Below, one piece after another: positions 7,850-17,091 of a stretch of DNA of 64,000 nt (position 1 is the stretch's first letter; each line of letters begins with the position of its first letter). Origin of the DNA: Betaproteobacteria bacterium (lineage in GTDB: Bacteria; Pseudomonadota; Gammaproteobacteria; Burkholderiales; Usitatibacteraceae); contig JADKJR010000003.1 of NCBI GenBank assembly GCA_016720925.1, positions 414,623-478,622 of the forward strand, in the 5' to 3' direction. The translations under genes and the position numbers were made by a program. Under the pieces are notes generated by a model. That model saw only the letters and a program-made list of their open reading frames with translations. It did no database searches and was not told where the DNA came from.

Positions 7850-10315
7850 ATGACGAGTTCGCTCAAATCCAAGGTCACTGAGGCCATACAAAAAGCGCGG
7901 GGCAACAATACAAATCAGCTGGCCGATTTGTTTCGCGATGCCTACCGGCGCGAGCTTGCGCAAAGAAGCGATGCTGGCAGCGCGATCGCCAGCATGAATG
8001 CAGCGGCCATCGCCAGCCGCACCATTCTTGCCGACCGCTGGGCCCGCACGCAGGCGGAGGACTCCCGCCGGACCGAAGGGCGCCGGGTCCACTACCTCTC
8101 GATGGAATTCTTGATGGGGCGTGCATTGAGCAACGCGCTTTCGGCGCTGCACCTCGACAAAGATATCGCCGCGGTACTGGGAAAGGCCGGTCCGAATCTT
8201 GGACAGGTGTTGGAAAGCGAGTCAGACGCGGCATTGGGAAATGGCGGGCTTGGTCGTCTGGCGGCTTGTTTTCTGGATTCATTTGCGACCTTGGGTCTGC
8301 CCTCGTTTGGTTACGGCCTGCGCTATGAGAATGGCATGTTTGCCCAACGCATCCAGGATGGCCGCCAGGTGGAAGTGCCGGATGAGTGGCTGACCAACGG
8401 CAATCCGTGGGAGCAGGAGCGCAATGAGCTGAAGTTTCCCATCGGATTCGGTGGTGTGGTCACGGGCGAGGCTGGCGTACGCCGCTGGAATCCCGCGGAA
8501 CAAATCATCGCGCATGCCATTGATTTCGTGGTGCCCGGCCATGGCACCGAGCGCGTATCGACCTTGCGCCAATGGAAGGCAGTTGCCGCCCGGCCGATCG
8601 ATTTCGCCACTTTTTACCGGGGCGAGCATGCGTCCAGCGCGGCGCATCGGCAATCAGCGGACACCCTGAACTGGGTGCTGTACCCGGACGACAGCACGCG
8701 TGCGGGCCGCGAATTGCGCTTGAGGCAGGAGTTCTTCCTCGTCAGCGCCTCGCTGCAGGACATGCTCACGCGACACCTGCGCGAACATGACGACATCCAG
8801 TCCTTCGGGAAATGGAATGCCGTGCATCTCAATGACACGCACCCGGCGCTGGCGCCGGCGGAGTTGATGCGATTGCTGGTGGATGAATATGGCCTCGTTT
8901 GGGAAGACGCGTGGCGTGTTACCGGCCAGGCCGTCAGTTATACCAACCATACATTGATGCCCGAGGCGCTCGAAACCTGGCCGGTGCACATGTTCCAGAG
9001 CCTGTTGCCACGCCATCTCGAAATCATCTTTGAGATCAACCGGCGTTTTCTGAACGAAGTCCGGTTACGTTCCCCGGGCGATGACGCGATGATCAAGCGC
9101 ATTTCTCTCATCGATGAAACCGGTGAGCGCCGTGTACGCATGGCATTCCTCGCGATCGTGGCATCGCGCAAGGTCAACGGCGTGTCCGCGTTGCATTCCA
9201 AATTGATGGTTCAAACCATTTTCGCCGACTTCGCCGCGATTTGGCCGGACCGCTTCATGAATGTGACCAACGGGGTCACGCCGCGCCGTTGGCTGATGCA
9301 GGCCAATCCGGATTTGGCGGCATTGCTGGACCGCCACATTGGGTTGGATTGGCGTACCGACCTCGAGCAGTTAAGGGTATTAAAGGCAAAGGCCTCACAG
9401 AAAAAAATCGGCGAGGAATTCCTGAAGTCCAAACAAGCCAACAAGGTGCGGCTTGCCGAGTACATTCGCCGTGAACTCGGTATTGTGGTGGATCCGACGA
9501 GCCTGTTCGATGTGCAGGTCAAGCGCATCCACGAATACAAGCGGCAGTTGTTAAACGTGTTGCACGTTGTCGCGCGCTATCAGGCCATCGTCGCGGATCC
9601 GAATGCCGCCTGGATACCCCGTACCGTGATTTTCGCCGGCAAAGCGGCGTCCGCCTACCATACGGCGAAACTTATCATCCAGCTCATCCACGACGTAGCG
9701 CGGGTCGTAAACAGTGATTCGCGCGTGGGCGATCGCTTGAAGGTCATCTTCCTGCCCAACTACAGCGTATCGCTTGCGGAGCGCATCATTCCGGCGGCCG
9801 ACCTGTCGGAACAGATTTCCACCGCAGGCACGGAGGCCTCGGGCACCGGCAACATGAAATTTGCGCTCAACGGCGCGCTGACCATCGGCACGTGGGATGG
9901 CGCCAATATCGAAATGGCGCAGGCAATGGGCGAAGAAAACATGTTTGTGTTTGGACTGCGCACCGATACCGTCGTCAAGATGAAAGAACTGGGGTATGAC
10001 CCCCGGCTTTTCGTCGAGCAGAATTTTCAGCTGAAGCACGTGATTGATGCAATTGCAACCGGCGATTTCTCACCGGGAGATCCCGCGCGCTATCGCGCGC
10101 TGGCCGATAACCTGCTCAATCGAGATACCTATATGCTGATGGCGGACTTCGCGGATCTGGTGACGACGCAGTTAAAGGTCGACGCCTTGTTCGCGTCGCC
10201 TGACGCCTGGGCCGCCATGGCGCTCCGCAACGTGGCGGGAATGGGCTGGTTCTCCACGGATCGCACGATTCGCGAATATGTGCAGAATGTCTGGAGCGCA
10301 ACCGGGCCACGCTGA
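7850..10315 (+). CDS. glgP: Glycogen/maltodextrin phosphorylase
   Basis: 821 aa, normal for GT35 phosphorylases. Start ATG 7850 follows GGAAGGA at a 9-nt spacing; an open frame further upstream has no such site. The PLP-binding signature surrounds Lys670 (TGNMKFALNGALTIGTWDG). Other family landmarks are EFLMGRALSNAL, GNGGLGRLAACFLDS, TNHTLMPEALE and VKRIHEYKRQLLN. It releases glucose-1-phosphate from the non-reducing ends of glycogen or maltodextrins in the cytoplasm. It is the first gene of glgP-glgB-glgX-malQ and divergent from malK, so imported maltodextrins and stored glycogen can both be phosphorolysed. GlgP and MalP cannot be separated by sequence here; glycogen context favours glgP. 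Confidence 0.95.
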   Translation: MTSSLKSKVTEAIQKARGNNTNQLADLFRDAYRRELAQRSDAGSAIASMNAAAIASRTILADRWARTQAEDSRRTEGRRVHYLSMEFLMGRALSNALSALHLDKDIAAVLGKAGPNLGQVLESESDAALGNGGLGRLAACFLDSFATLGLPSFGYGLRYENGMFAQRIQDGRQVEVPDEWLTNGNPWEQERNELKFPIGFGGVVTGEAGVRRWNPAEQIIAHAIDFVVPGHGTERVSTLRQWKAVAARPIDFATFYRGEHASSAAHRQSADTLNWVLYPDDSTRAGRELRLRQEFFLVSASLQDMLTRHLREHDDIQSFGKWNAVHLNDTHPALAPAELMRLLVDEYGLVWEDAWRVTGQAVSYTNHTLMPEALETWPVHMFQSLLPRHLEIIFEINRRFLNEVRLRSPGDDAMIKRISLIDETGERRVRMAFLAIVASRKVNGVSALHSKLMVQTIFADFAAIWPDRFMNVTNGVTPRRWLMQANPDLAALLDRHIGLDWRTDLEQLRVLKAKASQKKIGEEFLKSKQANKVRLAEYIRRELGIVVDPTSLFDVQVKRIHEYKRQLLNVLHVVARYQAIVADPNAAWIPRTVIFAGKAASAYHTAKLIIQLIHDVARVVNSDSRVGDRLKVIFLPNYSVSLAERIIPAADLSEQISTAGTEASGTGNMKFALNGALTIGTWDGANIEMAQAMGEENMFVFGLRTDTVVKMKELGYDPRLFVEQNFQLKHVIDAIATGDFSPGDPARYRALADNLLNRDTYMLMADFADLVTTQLKVDALFASPDAWAAMALRNVAGMGWFSTDRTIREYVQNVWSATGPR

Positions 10316-10388
10316 GTCATACTCATGTATGTGGCGGTTCCCTTCAGGGAATGGAGCCCGTTCAAGAATAACAGAGAGGCTTTCGCAC

Positions 10389-12575
10389 TTGCTGTCAGAT
10401 GTTGAAGTCAGCGCCCTTGTCGGCGCGCACCATTCGGATCCGTTTGCCGTGCTGGGCATGCACGCGGATGGATCCGGCGCGCTATGGATTCGCGCACTTT
10501 TGCCAGGTGCCGCAACCGTCGCGATTCAGGATACAGCCACCGGACGCCGCATTGCGGCGATTGGCCTGCGCCATCCCGATGGCCTGTTCGAAGGGATAAT
10601 CCCGCGGCGCCGCAAGCGCTTCGATTATCGCTTGCAGGTGCAATGGGCGTCCGGTGATAGCGGCATTTACGCGGACACCTTCAGCTTTGGTCCGCAACTG
10701 CGCGATCAGGATCTATATTTTCTCGGCGAAGGCAGTCATCTTCGGCCATTTGAGGTGCTCGGCGCGCATTCCTTGACCGTCGGTGAGGGACGCCATGCGG
10801 TGGATGGTGTGCGCTTTGCCGTCTGGGCGCCCAATGCACGGCGGGTCAGTGTTGTGGCGGATTTCAATAATTGGGATGGCCGTCGCCACCCGATGCGCTC
10901 GCGCGGCTCATCCGGCATTTGGGAATTGTTCGTGCCCCACGCAGCGGCGGGCGACCATTACAAGTTCGAAATAATAGGACGCGATGGAAAGCTCCTGCCA
11001 CTCAAGGCTGATCCGTATGCACGCGCCGCGCAAATGCGGCCCGAGACGGCAAGCATTGTCGCCGCCATGCCGCTGCGCCAGGCATTGCCGGCCGAATGTT
11101 CGACCGCCAACAATCGCTCCGCACCCATATCCATTTACGAAGTCCACCTGGGTTCGTGGAAACGGACGCAATATGGATTTCCGACTTGGGACGAATTGGC
11201 GGAGTCGTTGCCGGGCTACGCCGCCGACCTGGGCTTCACGCACATCGAACTGCTCCCGGTCAGCGAGCATCCCTACGACGGGTCGTGGGGTTATCAGACG
11301 CTTGGCATGTATGCACCGACCTCACGGTTCGGATCACCGGAGGGATTTGCGCGTTTCGTCAAGGCCTGCCGGGCGCGTGGCCTCGGGATCCTGTTGGACT
11401 GGGTGCCGGCGCATTTTCCCAGTGACGCGCATGGCCTCGCCCAATTCGATGGCACGGCCCTTTTCGAGTATGCCGATCCGCGCGAGGGCTTCCACCGCGA
11501 CTGGAACACACTGATCTATAACTTTGGCCGAACCGAAGTGCGCAATTTCCTGATCGGCAGCGCGCTGTATTGGATCGAGTGTTTTGGTGTTGACGGCCTG
11601 CGGGTGGATGCGGTCGCATCCATGTTGTACCGCGACTACAGCCGGCCCGCCGGGGAGTGGGTGCCCAATGCACAGGGCGGGCGCGAAAACCTCGAGGCCA
11701 TTTCGTTTGTAAAGCGCGTCAATGAAGTGGTAGGAACGCATTGCCCGGGCGCCATCATGGTGGCCGAGGAGTCGACCGCATTCCCGGGTGTTTCCGCGCC
11801 GACCTACGCCGGGGGCCTCGGCTTTCACTACAAGTGGAACATGGGCTGGATGAACGACACGCTGCGGTACATGCAGGAAGACCCGGTGCATCGCCGCTTT
11901 CACCATGACAAGATGACCTTCGGCATGATTTACGCGTTCAGCGAAAATTTTGTGCTGCCGATTTCGCATGATGAAGTGGTGCACGGCAAGGGTTCCCTGT
12001 TGTCCAAAATGCCGGGTGACGAATGGCAGCGATTTGCCAACCTGCGCGCGTACTACGGTTTCATGTGGGGCCATCCGGGCAAGAAGCTGCTCTTCATGGG
12101 ACAGGAATTCGCGCAGCCCGGCGAGTGGAATCATGAAGATGGTTTGCCATGGGCGTTGCTTTCGGACTCGCGTCACGCCGGCGTGCATCGACTGGTGCGC
12201 GACCTGAACCGGCTCTATCGCCACTATCCGGCGCTGCATCGACTCGATTGCGAATCGCGTGGCTTTGAGTGGCTGGTATCGCAAGATGCCGCGCAATCGG
12301 TGTTTGCCTGGGTGCGACGCGACGGCAAGGGCGCGCAGATGCTGGTTGTGTGCAATTTCACGCCGGTACCGCGTGAGGGCTATCGCATCGGCGTGCCGGA
12401 CGGAGCCGGCAAATGGGCGGAACTGTTGAATACCGATTCCGCGCTTTATGGGGGCAGCAATCTCGGCAATGGTTCGGCGTCGCTGACGGTTGATCCGGTC
12501 ACCGCGCAGGGACATGCGCAGTCCTTGAAGCTGACGCTGCCACCGTTGGCGACCCTGTTTCTCGCGCCCGCGTGA
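10389..12575 (+). CDS. glgB: 1,4-alpha-glucan branching enzyme
   Basis: 728 aa from a TTG start at 10389, exactly the length of E. coli GlgB. This start is supported by AGAGAGG at 10373-10379 (9-nt spacing) and by residue numbering: nucleophile Asp407 (GLRVDAVAS) and acid/base Glu460 (VAEEST) each sit two residues from the E. coli positions. An in-frame ATG at 10329 adds 20 residues but has no ribosome-binding site. Order: N1 domain (ALVGAHHSDPFAVLGMH), CBM48 (VRFAVWAPNARRVSVV), GH13 barrel (DWVPAHFP, SHDEVVHGKGSL), and an all-beta C-domain. It forms alpha-1,6 branches in glycogen. The gene lies 73 nt after glgP and 16 nt before glgX. Confidence 0.93.
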   Translation: MLSDVEVSALVGAHHSDPFAVLGMHADGSGALWIRALLPGAATVAIQDTATGRRIAAIGLRHPDGLFEGIIPRRRKRFDYRLQVQWASGDSGIYADTFSFGPQLRDQDLYFLGEGSHLRPFEVLGAHSLTVGEGRHAVDGVRFAVWAPNARRVSVVADFNNWDGRRHPMRSRGSSGIWELFVPHAAAGDHYKFEIIGRDGKLLPLKADPYARAAQMRPETASIVAAMPLRQALPAECSTANNRSAPISIYEVHLGSWKRTQYGFPTWDELAESLPGYAADLGFTHIELLPVSEHPYDGSWGYQTLGMYAPTSRFGSPEGFARFVKACRARGLGILLDWVPAHFPSDAHGLAQFDGTALFEYADPREGFHRDWNTLIYNFGRTEVRNFLIGSALYWIECFGVDGLRVDAVASMLYRDYSRPAGEWVPNAQGGRENLEAISFVKRVNEVVGTHCPGAIMVAEESTAFPGVSAPTYAGGLGFHYKWNMGWMNDTLRYMQEDPVHRRFHHDKMTFGMIYAFSENFVLPISHDEVVHGKGSLLSKMPGDEWQRFANLRAYYGFMWGHPGKKLLFMGQEFAQPGEWNHEDGLPWALLSDSRHAGVHRLVRDLNRLYRHYPALHRLDCESRGFEWLVSQDAAQSVFAWVRRDGKGAQMLVVCNFTPVPREGYRIGVPDGAGKWAELLNTDSALYGGSNLGNGSASLTVDPVTAQGHAQSLKLTLPPLATLFLAPA

Positions 12576-12591
12576 CGTCATCGCAAAAAAC

Positions 12592-14715
12592 ATGAATGCG
12601 AAAAACTCCCTGCCCGAAATGATTGATGAGGGCCGTCAGGAACCGATGGGGTCGCTTGCGCGTGATGGCGGTGTGAACTTCGCCGTATTCTCGCAACACG
12701 CAGCTCGAATCGAGCTCTGTTTGTTTGATACCAGTGGCACACGCGAATTGCGGCGCTATGCCCTGCATGGGCCGCGAGATGGGGTGTTTCATGGCTTCCT
12801 GCCCGGTGTCGGCCCGGGGCTTGTTTACGGTATCCGGGCACATGGTCATTACGCGCCCGAATCGGGCCACCGTTTCAATCCGCACAAACTGTTGCTCGAT
12901 CCTTGGGCGCGGGAAATCGTCGGGCACTTCGGCTGGCGTGCAGAACATCACGGCTATGAAGTAGGTCACCCGGAAGGACCGCGGTCTTTTGACGCTCGCG
13001 ACAACGCCGCGCACGCGCTCAAGGCACGCGTCGCTGCGCCTTCGGGAATTGCGCCCGGGACGTTGAACGCGCCGCGACATGCATCCGCCGAGGTCGTGCT
13101 CTATGAGGTGCATGTCAAAGGATTTTCGATGACGCACCCCGATATTCCTGCAACCATGCGCGGCACATACTCTGCGCTCGCGCATCCCGCATCGATTGCA
13201 CACTTCAAAGCTTTGGGTGTGACGACCTTGTCGCTGCTGCCGGTACAGTACTGCGTAGATGAGGCCGCGCTGGTGGATCGCGGCATGCGCAACTACTGGG
13301 GTTACAACACGCTGGGATTTTTCTGCCCGGATCCGCGCCTTGCCATGTCACGCGATGATCCCGCCGCCGTGACTGCCGAGTTTCGGCAGATGATTGATAC
13401 CCTGCATATGCACGGACTTGAAGTGGTCATGGACGTGGTCTACAACCATACGCCGGAAGGTAACGAGTTTGGACCAACGCTGAGCTTTCGAGGCCTCGAC
13501 AATGCCAGTTGGTACCGGTTGGTCGGCAACGACAAAAGTCACAGCGAGAATCTGACCGGCTGCGGAAATACGCTCAACGTGGAACATCCCCGCGTGACTC
13601 AGTTCGTGCTCGATTCGCTGCGCTACTGGGTGCAGGAAATGGGTGTGGACGGTTTTCGTTTTGATCTCGCCCCGGTCCTCGGCAGGCGGCATCACGGATT
13701 TGATCCCTACGCGGCCTTCTTTGTCGCGCTTCAGCAGGATCCGATCCTCGCGCGCGTGCACCTGATCGCCGAGCCGTGGGACGCCGGCTATGACGGCTAT
13801 CAACTCGGCCGATTTCCCGGTCGCTTCCTTGAGTGGAACGACAAGTTCCGCGATTCGATACGCGGCTACTGGTTGCAGACGGGTGTGTCGCGAGGTGAAT
13901 TGGCGAGGCGTTTTACCGCATCGAACGATTTGTTTCATCATGGCCAGCGCCGGCCGACAGCGTCGGTAAATTTCGTGGCGGTACATGACGGCTTCACGCT
14001 TGCGGACGTTGTCAGCTACAGCAAGAAGCACAATCAGGCCAATGGCGAGGACAACCGCGATGGCCGCGACAATGAGCTCTGCGCGAACTTTGGCGCGGAG
14101 GGTCCCGTCGCAGATGCCGCGATTCTCGCAACCCGGAAACGCGTGCAGCGGGCGATGGCGATGACAATGCTGCTCGCACAGGGTACGCCCATGCTTTGCG
14201 CAGGTGATGAGATCGGCAACAGCCAGCAGGGTAACAATAACGCCTACTGCCAGGACAATGCGACGGGCTGGCTCGACTGGACAACAGCCGACAACACACT
14301 CCAGAAGTTTATTGCCGAAGTGATCGCGCTGCGTCGCGCAGAATCGCTACTGCGACACGACCGCTGGTTCGTCGCGCACAACGCGGCACCGGGCGACGCC
14401 ACCGTCACGTGGTACACGCCGGGCGGGCACGAAATGCAGATGCATGATTGGCATGACCACGGGAATCACGCATTTGGCTGCCGCATCACGACCGCGGCCG
14501 CGGAATCCGTTGAGCCGGGCGATTCGCTGATGATCTGCCTGAATCCGGAGCCACACGCGATTGCGTTTTCATTGCCGCCGGGTCGTTGGCAAATTGCCTT
14601 GGACAGTAGCGGTGATCTTGTCCGCGACGCGGCGATTGCGCCATCCCGTGAATTGTCCTTGCCGCCGCGTGCCGTCGTTATATTGCGTGCGTTGGCTTCC
14701 ACAAATTCCGATTGA
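12592..14715 (+). CDS. glgX: Glycogen debranching enzyme GlgX
   Basis: 707 aa. CBM48-like N-terminus (GVNFAVFSQHAARIELCLFD) followed by a GH13_11 barrel with DVVYNHTPEGNE (region I), GFRFDLAPVLGR (II, nucleophile Asp), LIAEPWDAGYDGYQLG (III, acid/base Glu) and VAVHDGFTLADVVSY (IV). AGDEIGNSQQGNNNAYCQD and GWLDW are typical of GlgX and isoamylase. It hydrolyses the alpha-1,6 links of limit dextrins left by phosphorylase, releasing short oligosaccharides for MalQ. The gene is 16 nt after glgB; its stop overlaps an in-frame TTG of malQ (TTGA). At 707 aa it is about 50 residues longer than E. coli GlgX, within family range. Confidence 0.94.
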   Translation: MNAKNSLPEMIDEGRQEPMGSLARDGGVNFAVFSQHAARIELCLFDTSGTRELRRYALHGPRDGVFHGFLPGVGPGLVYGIRAHGHYAPESGHRFNPHKLLLDPWAREIVGHFGWRAEHHGYEVGHPEGPRSFDARDNAAHALKARVAAPSGIAPGTLNAPRHASAEVVLYEVHVKGFSMTHPDIPATMRGTYSALAHPASIAHFKALGVTTLSLLPVQYCVDEAALVDRGMRNYWGYNTLGFFCPDPRLAMSRDDPAAVTAEFRQMIDTLHMHGLEVVMDVVYNHTPEGNEFGPTLSFRGLDNASWYRLVGNDKSHSENLTGCGNTLNVEHPRVTQFVLDSLRYWVQEMGVDGFRFDLAPVLGRRHHGFDPYAAFFVALQQDPILARVHLIAEPWDAGYDGYQLGRFPGRFLEWNDKFRDSIRGYWLQTGVSRGELARRFTASNDLFHHGQRRPTASVNFVAVHDGFTLADVVSYSKKHNQANGEDNRDGRDNELCANFGAEGPVADAAILATRKRVQRAMAMTMLLAQGTPMLCAGDEIGNSQQGNNNAYCQDNATGWLDWTTADNTLQKFIAEVIALRRAESLLRHDRWFVAHNAAPGDATVTWYTPGGHEMQMHDWHDHGNHAFGCRITTAAAESVEPGDSLMICLNPEPHAIAFSLPPGRWQIALDSSGDLVRDAAIAPSRELSLPPRAVVILRALASTNSD

Positions 14716-14726
14716 AAGAAACGCGT

Positions 14727-16247
14727 ATGGCTATCCTCCAGGAGCGCAGTTCCGGCATTTTGCTGCATATCACTTCATTGCCCGGTCCGTATGGCGTTGG
14801 AGACTTCGGGCCCGAATCCCGCCACTTTGTCGACTGGCTGGTTTCGGCGGGCCAGAAGGTCTGGCAACTGTTGCCAACAACACCAATCGGGCCGGCGAAC
14901 TCACCTTACCAGGGCGTTTCCGCTTACGCCGGCAGTCAATGGATGGTGGCGCTTGAGCCGTTGATCGAGCGCGGATGGCTGGCTACGCCGGTGTTGCCGG
15001 AAGCCGGATTTAACGCAAGGCAAGCGGACTTCGGCCGCGTACTGCCGTGGCGTGAAGCGCAACTGCGCGAGGCAGCGGCGGGTTTTCTTTCGCGCGCTGT
15101 TTCGGCAGATCGTCTGGCCCTTGCTGCCTGGTGCGCAAGCGAAGCAGCGTGGCTCGACGACTATGCGCTCTTCATGGCGATCCGGTCGCCGCGCAATGGC
15201 CAGCCTTGGTGGGAATGGCCGGCGCCGTTGGCACGGCGCGAACCGGCCGCGTTGAAGGCCGCACGCATCGAATACGCGCAGGAAATCGCCTTCTGGCAGT
15301 TCGTGCAATGGTGCTTCGACACGCAGGCGAAAGCGCTCAAGTTATACGCCAACCAGCGCGGCGTGGCCATCATGGGTGACTTGCCGATCTTCGTCGCGCA
15401 CGACAGCGCGGACTGCTGGTCGCGTCCTGACCTCTATTTTCTCGACGACAATTTTCAAACCACGGTGGTGGCCGGCGTGCCACCTGACTCCATGGGGCCG
15501 CTGGGCCAGCGCTGGGGGAATCCGCTCTATCGCTGGGACCGCATGGCCGATGAGGGTTTCGCCTGGTGGATTTCGCGCGTGCGCCGCGCGCTGGAACAGG
15601 CTGACGTAATTCGCATCGACCACTTCCGCGGCTTTGCCGGGTACTATGAAATCCCCGCAAGCAGTCCCGATGCGACGCAAGGCCGCTGGGTACCCGCGCC
15701 GGGCAAGGCATTGTTCGCGGCCATCGAGCACGCCTTGGGCAAGCCCCCCATCGTGGCCGAGGACTTGGGCTTGATCACGCCCGACGTCATCGAATTGCGC
15801 GATGGCTGCGGCCTGCCCGGCATGCGCATCCTGCAGTTTGGATTCGGCGGCGATGGCACGCACGAATTCCTGCCGCACAACTACGTGCCCAATACCGTGG
15901 TCTATTCCGGCACGCACGACAACGACACCGCGCGCGGCTGGTGGGACCACACCAACGATCGCGAGCGCGCCTTTGCGGGCAGTTACCTGATGGCTGACGC
16001 CCACAACATCCACTGGGCAATGATTCGCGCCGCCTGCAATTCCGTCGCCAATATGGCCGTGTTTCCGATGCAGGATGTGCTTGGGCTGGAAGGCAGTCAC
16101 CGCATGAACATCCCAGGCACGGGTGACGGAAATTGGAGCTGGCGGTTCGAGTGGAGTATGGTGGGGAGTGAAGCGGCGCGGGAATTGGGCGTGATCGCGG
16201 CGGGCAGCGGACGCGGGCGCTTTGAGTTGTTGGGATTGCCGGGGTAG
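14727..16247 (+). CDS. malQ: 4-alpha-glucanotransferase (amylomaltase)
   Basis: 506 aa, GH77. The ATG at 14727 is chosen; a TTG five codons upstream overlaps the glgX stop and is a possible coupled start. Signatures: SSGILLHITSLPGPYGVGDFG at the N-terminus, VIRIDHFRGFAGYYEIP with nucleophile Asp near residue 298, PIVAEDLGLITPDV with the acid/base Glu, and YSGTHDNDTARGWW. It transfers glucan segments between maltodextrins, making longer chains for phosphorylase and releasing glucose for the two glucokinase-type genes downstream. It is last in glgP-glgB-glgX-malQ. No hairpin with a T-run was seen in the 92 nt after it. Confidence 0.94.
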   Translation: MAILQERSSGILLHITSLPGPYGVGDFGPESRHFVDWLVSAGQKVWQLLPTTPIGPANSPYQGVSAYAGSQWMVALEPLIERGWLATPVLPEAGFNARQADFGRVLPWREAQLREAAAGFLSRAVSADRLALAAWCASEAAWLDDYALFMAIRSPRNGQPWWEWPAPLARREPAALKAARIEYAQEIAFWQFVQWCFDTQAKALKLYANQRGVAIMGDLPIFVAHDSADCWSRPDLYFLDDNFQTTVVAGVPPDSMGPLGQRWGNPLYRWDRMADEGFAWWISRVRRALEQADVIRIDHFRGFAGYYEIPASSPDATQGRWVPAPGKALFAAIEHALGKPPIVAEDLGLITPDVIELRDGCGLPGMRILQFGFGGDGTHEFLPHNYVPNTVVYSGTHDNDTARGWWDHTNDRERAFAGSYLMADAHNIHWAMIRAACNSVANMAVFPMQDVLGLEGSHRMNIPGTGDGNWSWRFEWSMVGSEAARELGVIAAGSGRGRFELLGLPG

Positions 16248-16339
16248 CGTCAGCGAAAATTGTGACGAGCTTCGTCGTGCGGGCTAATTTTTTTGGCCGC
16301 AAAAGTGAAAAGTCGTAGTTAAATCAAACAGAGGCTGCA

Positions 16340-17017
16340 ATGGAATGGACTGATGAACGGCTGGAACCACTTACGTCGGTGGAACTGAAAAATCTGCTCA
16401 ACAACGTAGGTACGCGACGCGCAGCGGGACGCGTGTCGACGGAGGATGCCGATGACCTTTGCCGGCGCATTGAGGCGCGCATGTCGGCGGTTCGCAAAGC
16501 GAGATTTCACAGTACGCGCCCGCCGCGTCCCATGACATTCGAAAAGCGTGTGGCCATTGAGTTGGGGGGTATCGCCGAGGCGTTGGCGAAGCGCTACGAT
16601 CTTTCGCCGGCAACGGCACGCAATCTCTCAGTCGGCGCCAAGAACTTCAAAGCGCACAACTTGACGGCGAAAAATGGCGAGGCCAAGACTGGTGGCGCCA
16701 TGAAAGAGGGCAAGCTTGCGATTGATCGCTACATTTCCTACCGCGTCGGTGAATCCCTGGTTTCACTGGCATTCATCCTGTTCAAGGATGAGCCGGAAGA
16801 AAACGCTCGCTACTACGTCATTGGCACCGATGACGTCATGACGGAAGGGCAGCGGTTTGCGGAATTACTGGCCGACAAGACGGGATATGGTTGGTCTCCG
16901 GCTTTCACGGCGAGAATGAATGTCGCTTGTTTTGAGGAATCAGGTTTGGCGACCGTAGCCTACGAGGCACTGATCGCGAAACTTGCGCCGGCCCTCGACG
17001 CGAAACAAAAAATCTAG
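16340..17017 (+). CDS. Protein of unknown function, 225 aa
   Basis: Not recognised. The ATG at 16340 is preceded by AGAGG at a 6-nt spacing, so it is probably a real gene. No signal peptide, membrane segment or lipobox. The N-terminal 60 residues are charged and helical (LEPLTSVELKNLLNN). A basic middle section contains KRVAIELGGIAEALAKRYDL, then a Gly/Lys-rich patch (NGEAKTGGAMKEGKLAIDRY), then an apparent alpha/beta part (ESLVSLAFILFKDEPEENA). The LSPATARNLS stretch could be helix-turn-helix-like, but this is weak. It stands alone between malQ and the convergent lipoprotein amylase. Nothing in the sequence ties it to sugar metabolism. Confidence 0.7.
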   Translation: MEWTDERLEPLTSVELKNLLNNVGTRRAAGRVSTEDADDLCRRIEARMSAVRKARFHSTRPPRPMTFEKRVAIELGGIAEALAKRYDLSPATARNLSVGAKNFKAHNLTAKNGEAKTGGAMKEGKLAIDRYISYRVGESLVSLAFILFKDEPEENARYYVIGTDDVMTEGQRFAELLADKTGYGWSPAFTARMNVACFEESGLATVAYEALIAKLAPALDAKQKI

Positions 17018-17091
17018 CACTGGCGCGCCGTTTGGGGCAAAAAGACCCGGAAAGGCGCGCCCATGCTTGTGTTTGCCTGCTTAACCGAAGA

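Noticed and set aside
11334..12593. 419-codon open frame on the minus strand opposite glgB
   Set aside because: It lies wholly antisense to a clear glgB with all catalytic motifs; its residues are Arg/His-rich and match no fold. A typical GC-rich shadow frame.
16300..16330. HexR-like half site (CGTAGTTAAAT) upstream of the unknown gene at 16340
   Set aside because: No second half arm is present; a half site of this length is expected by chance.
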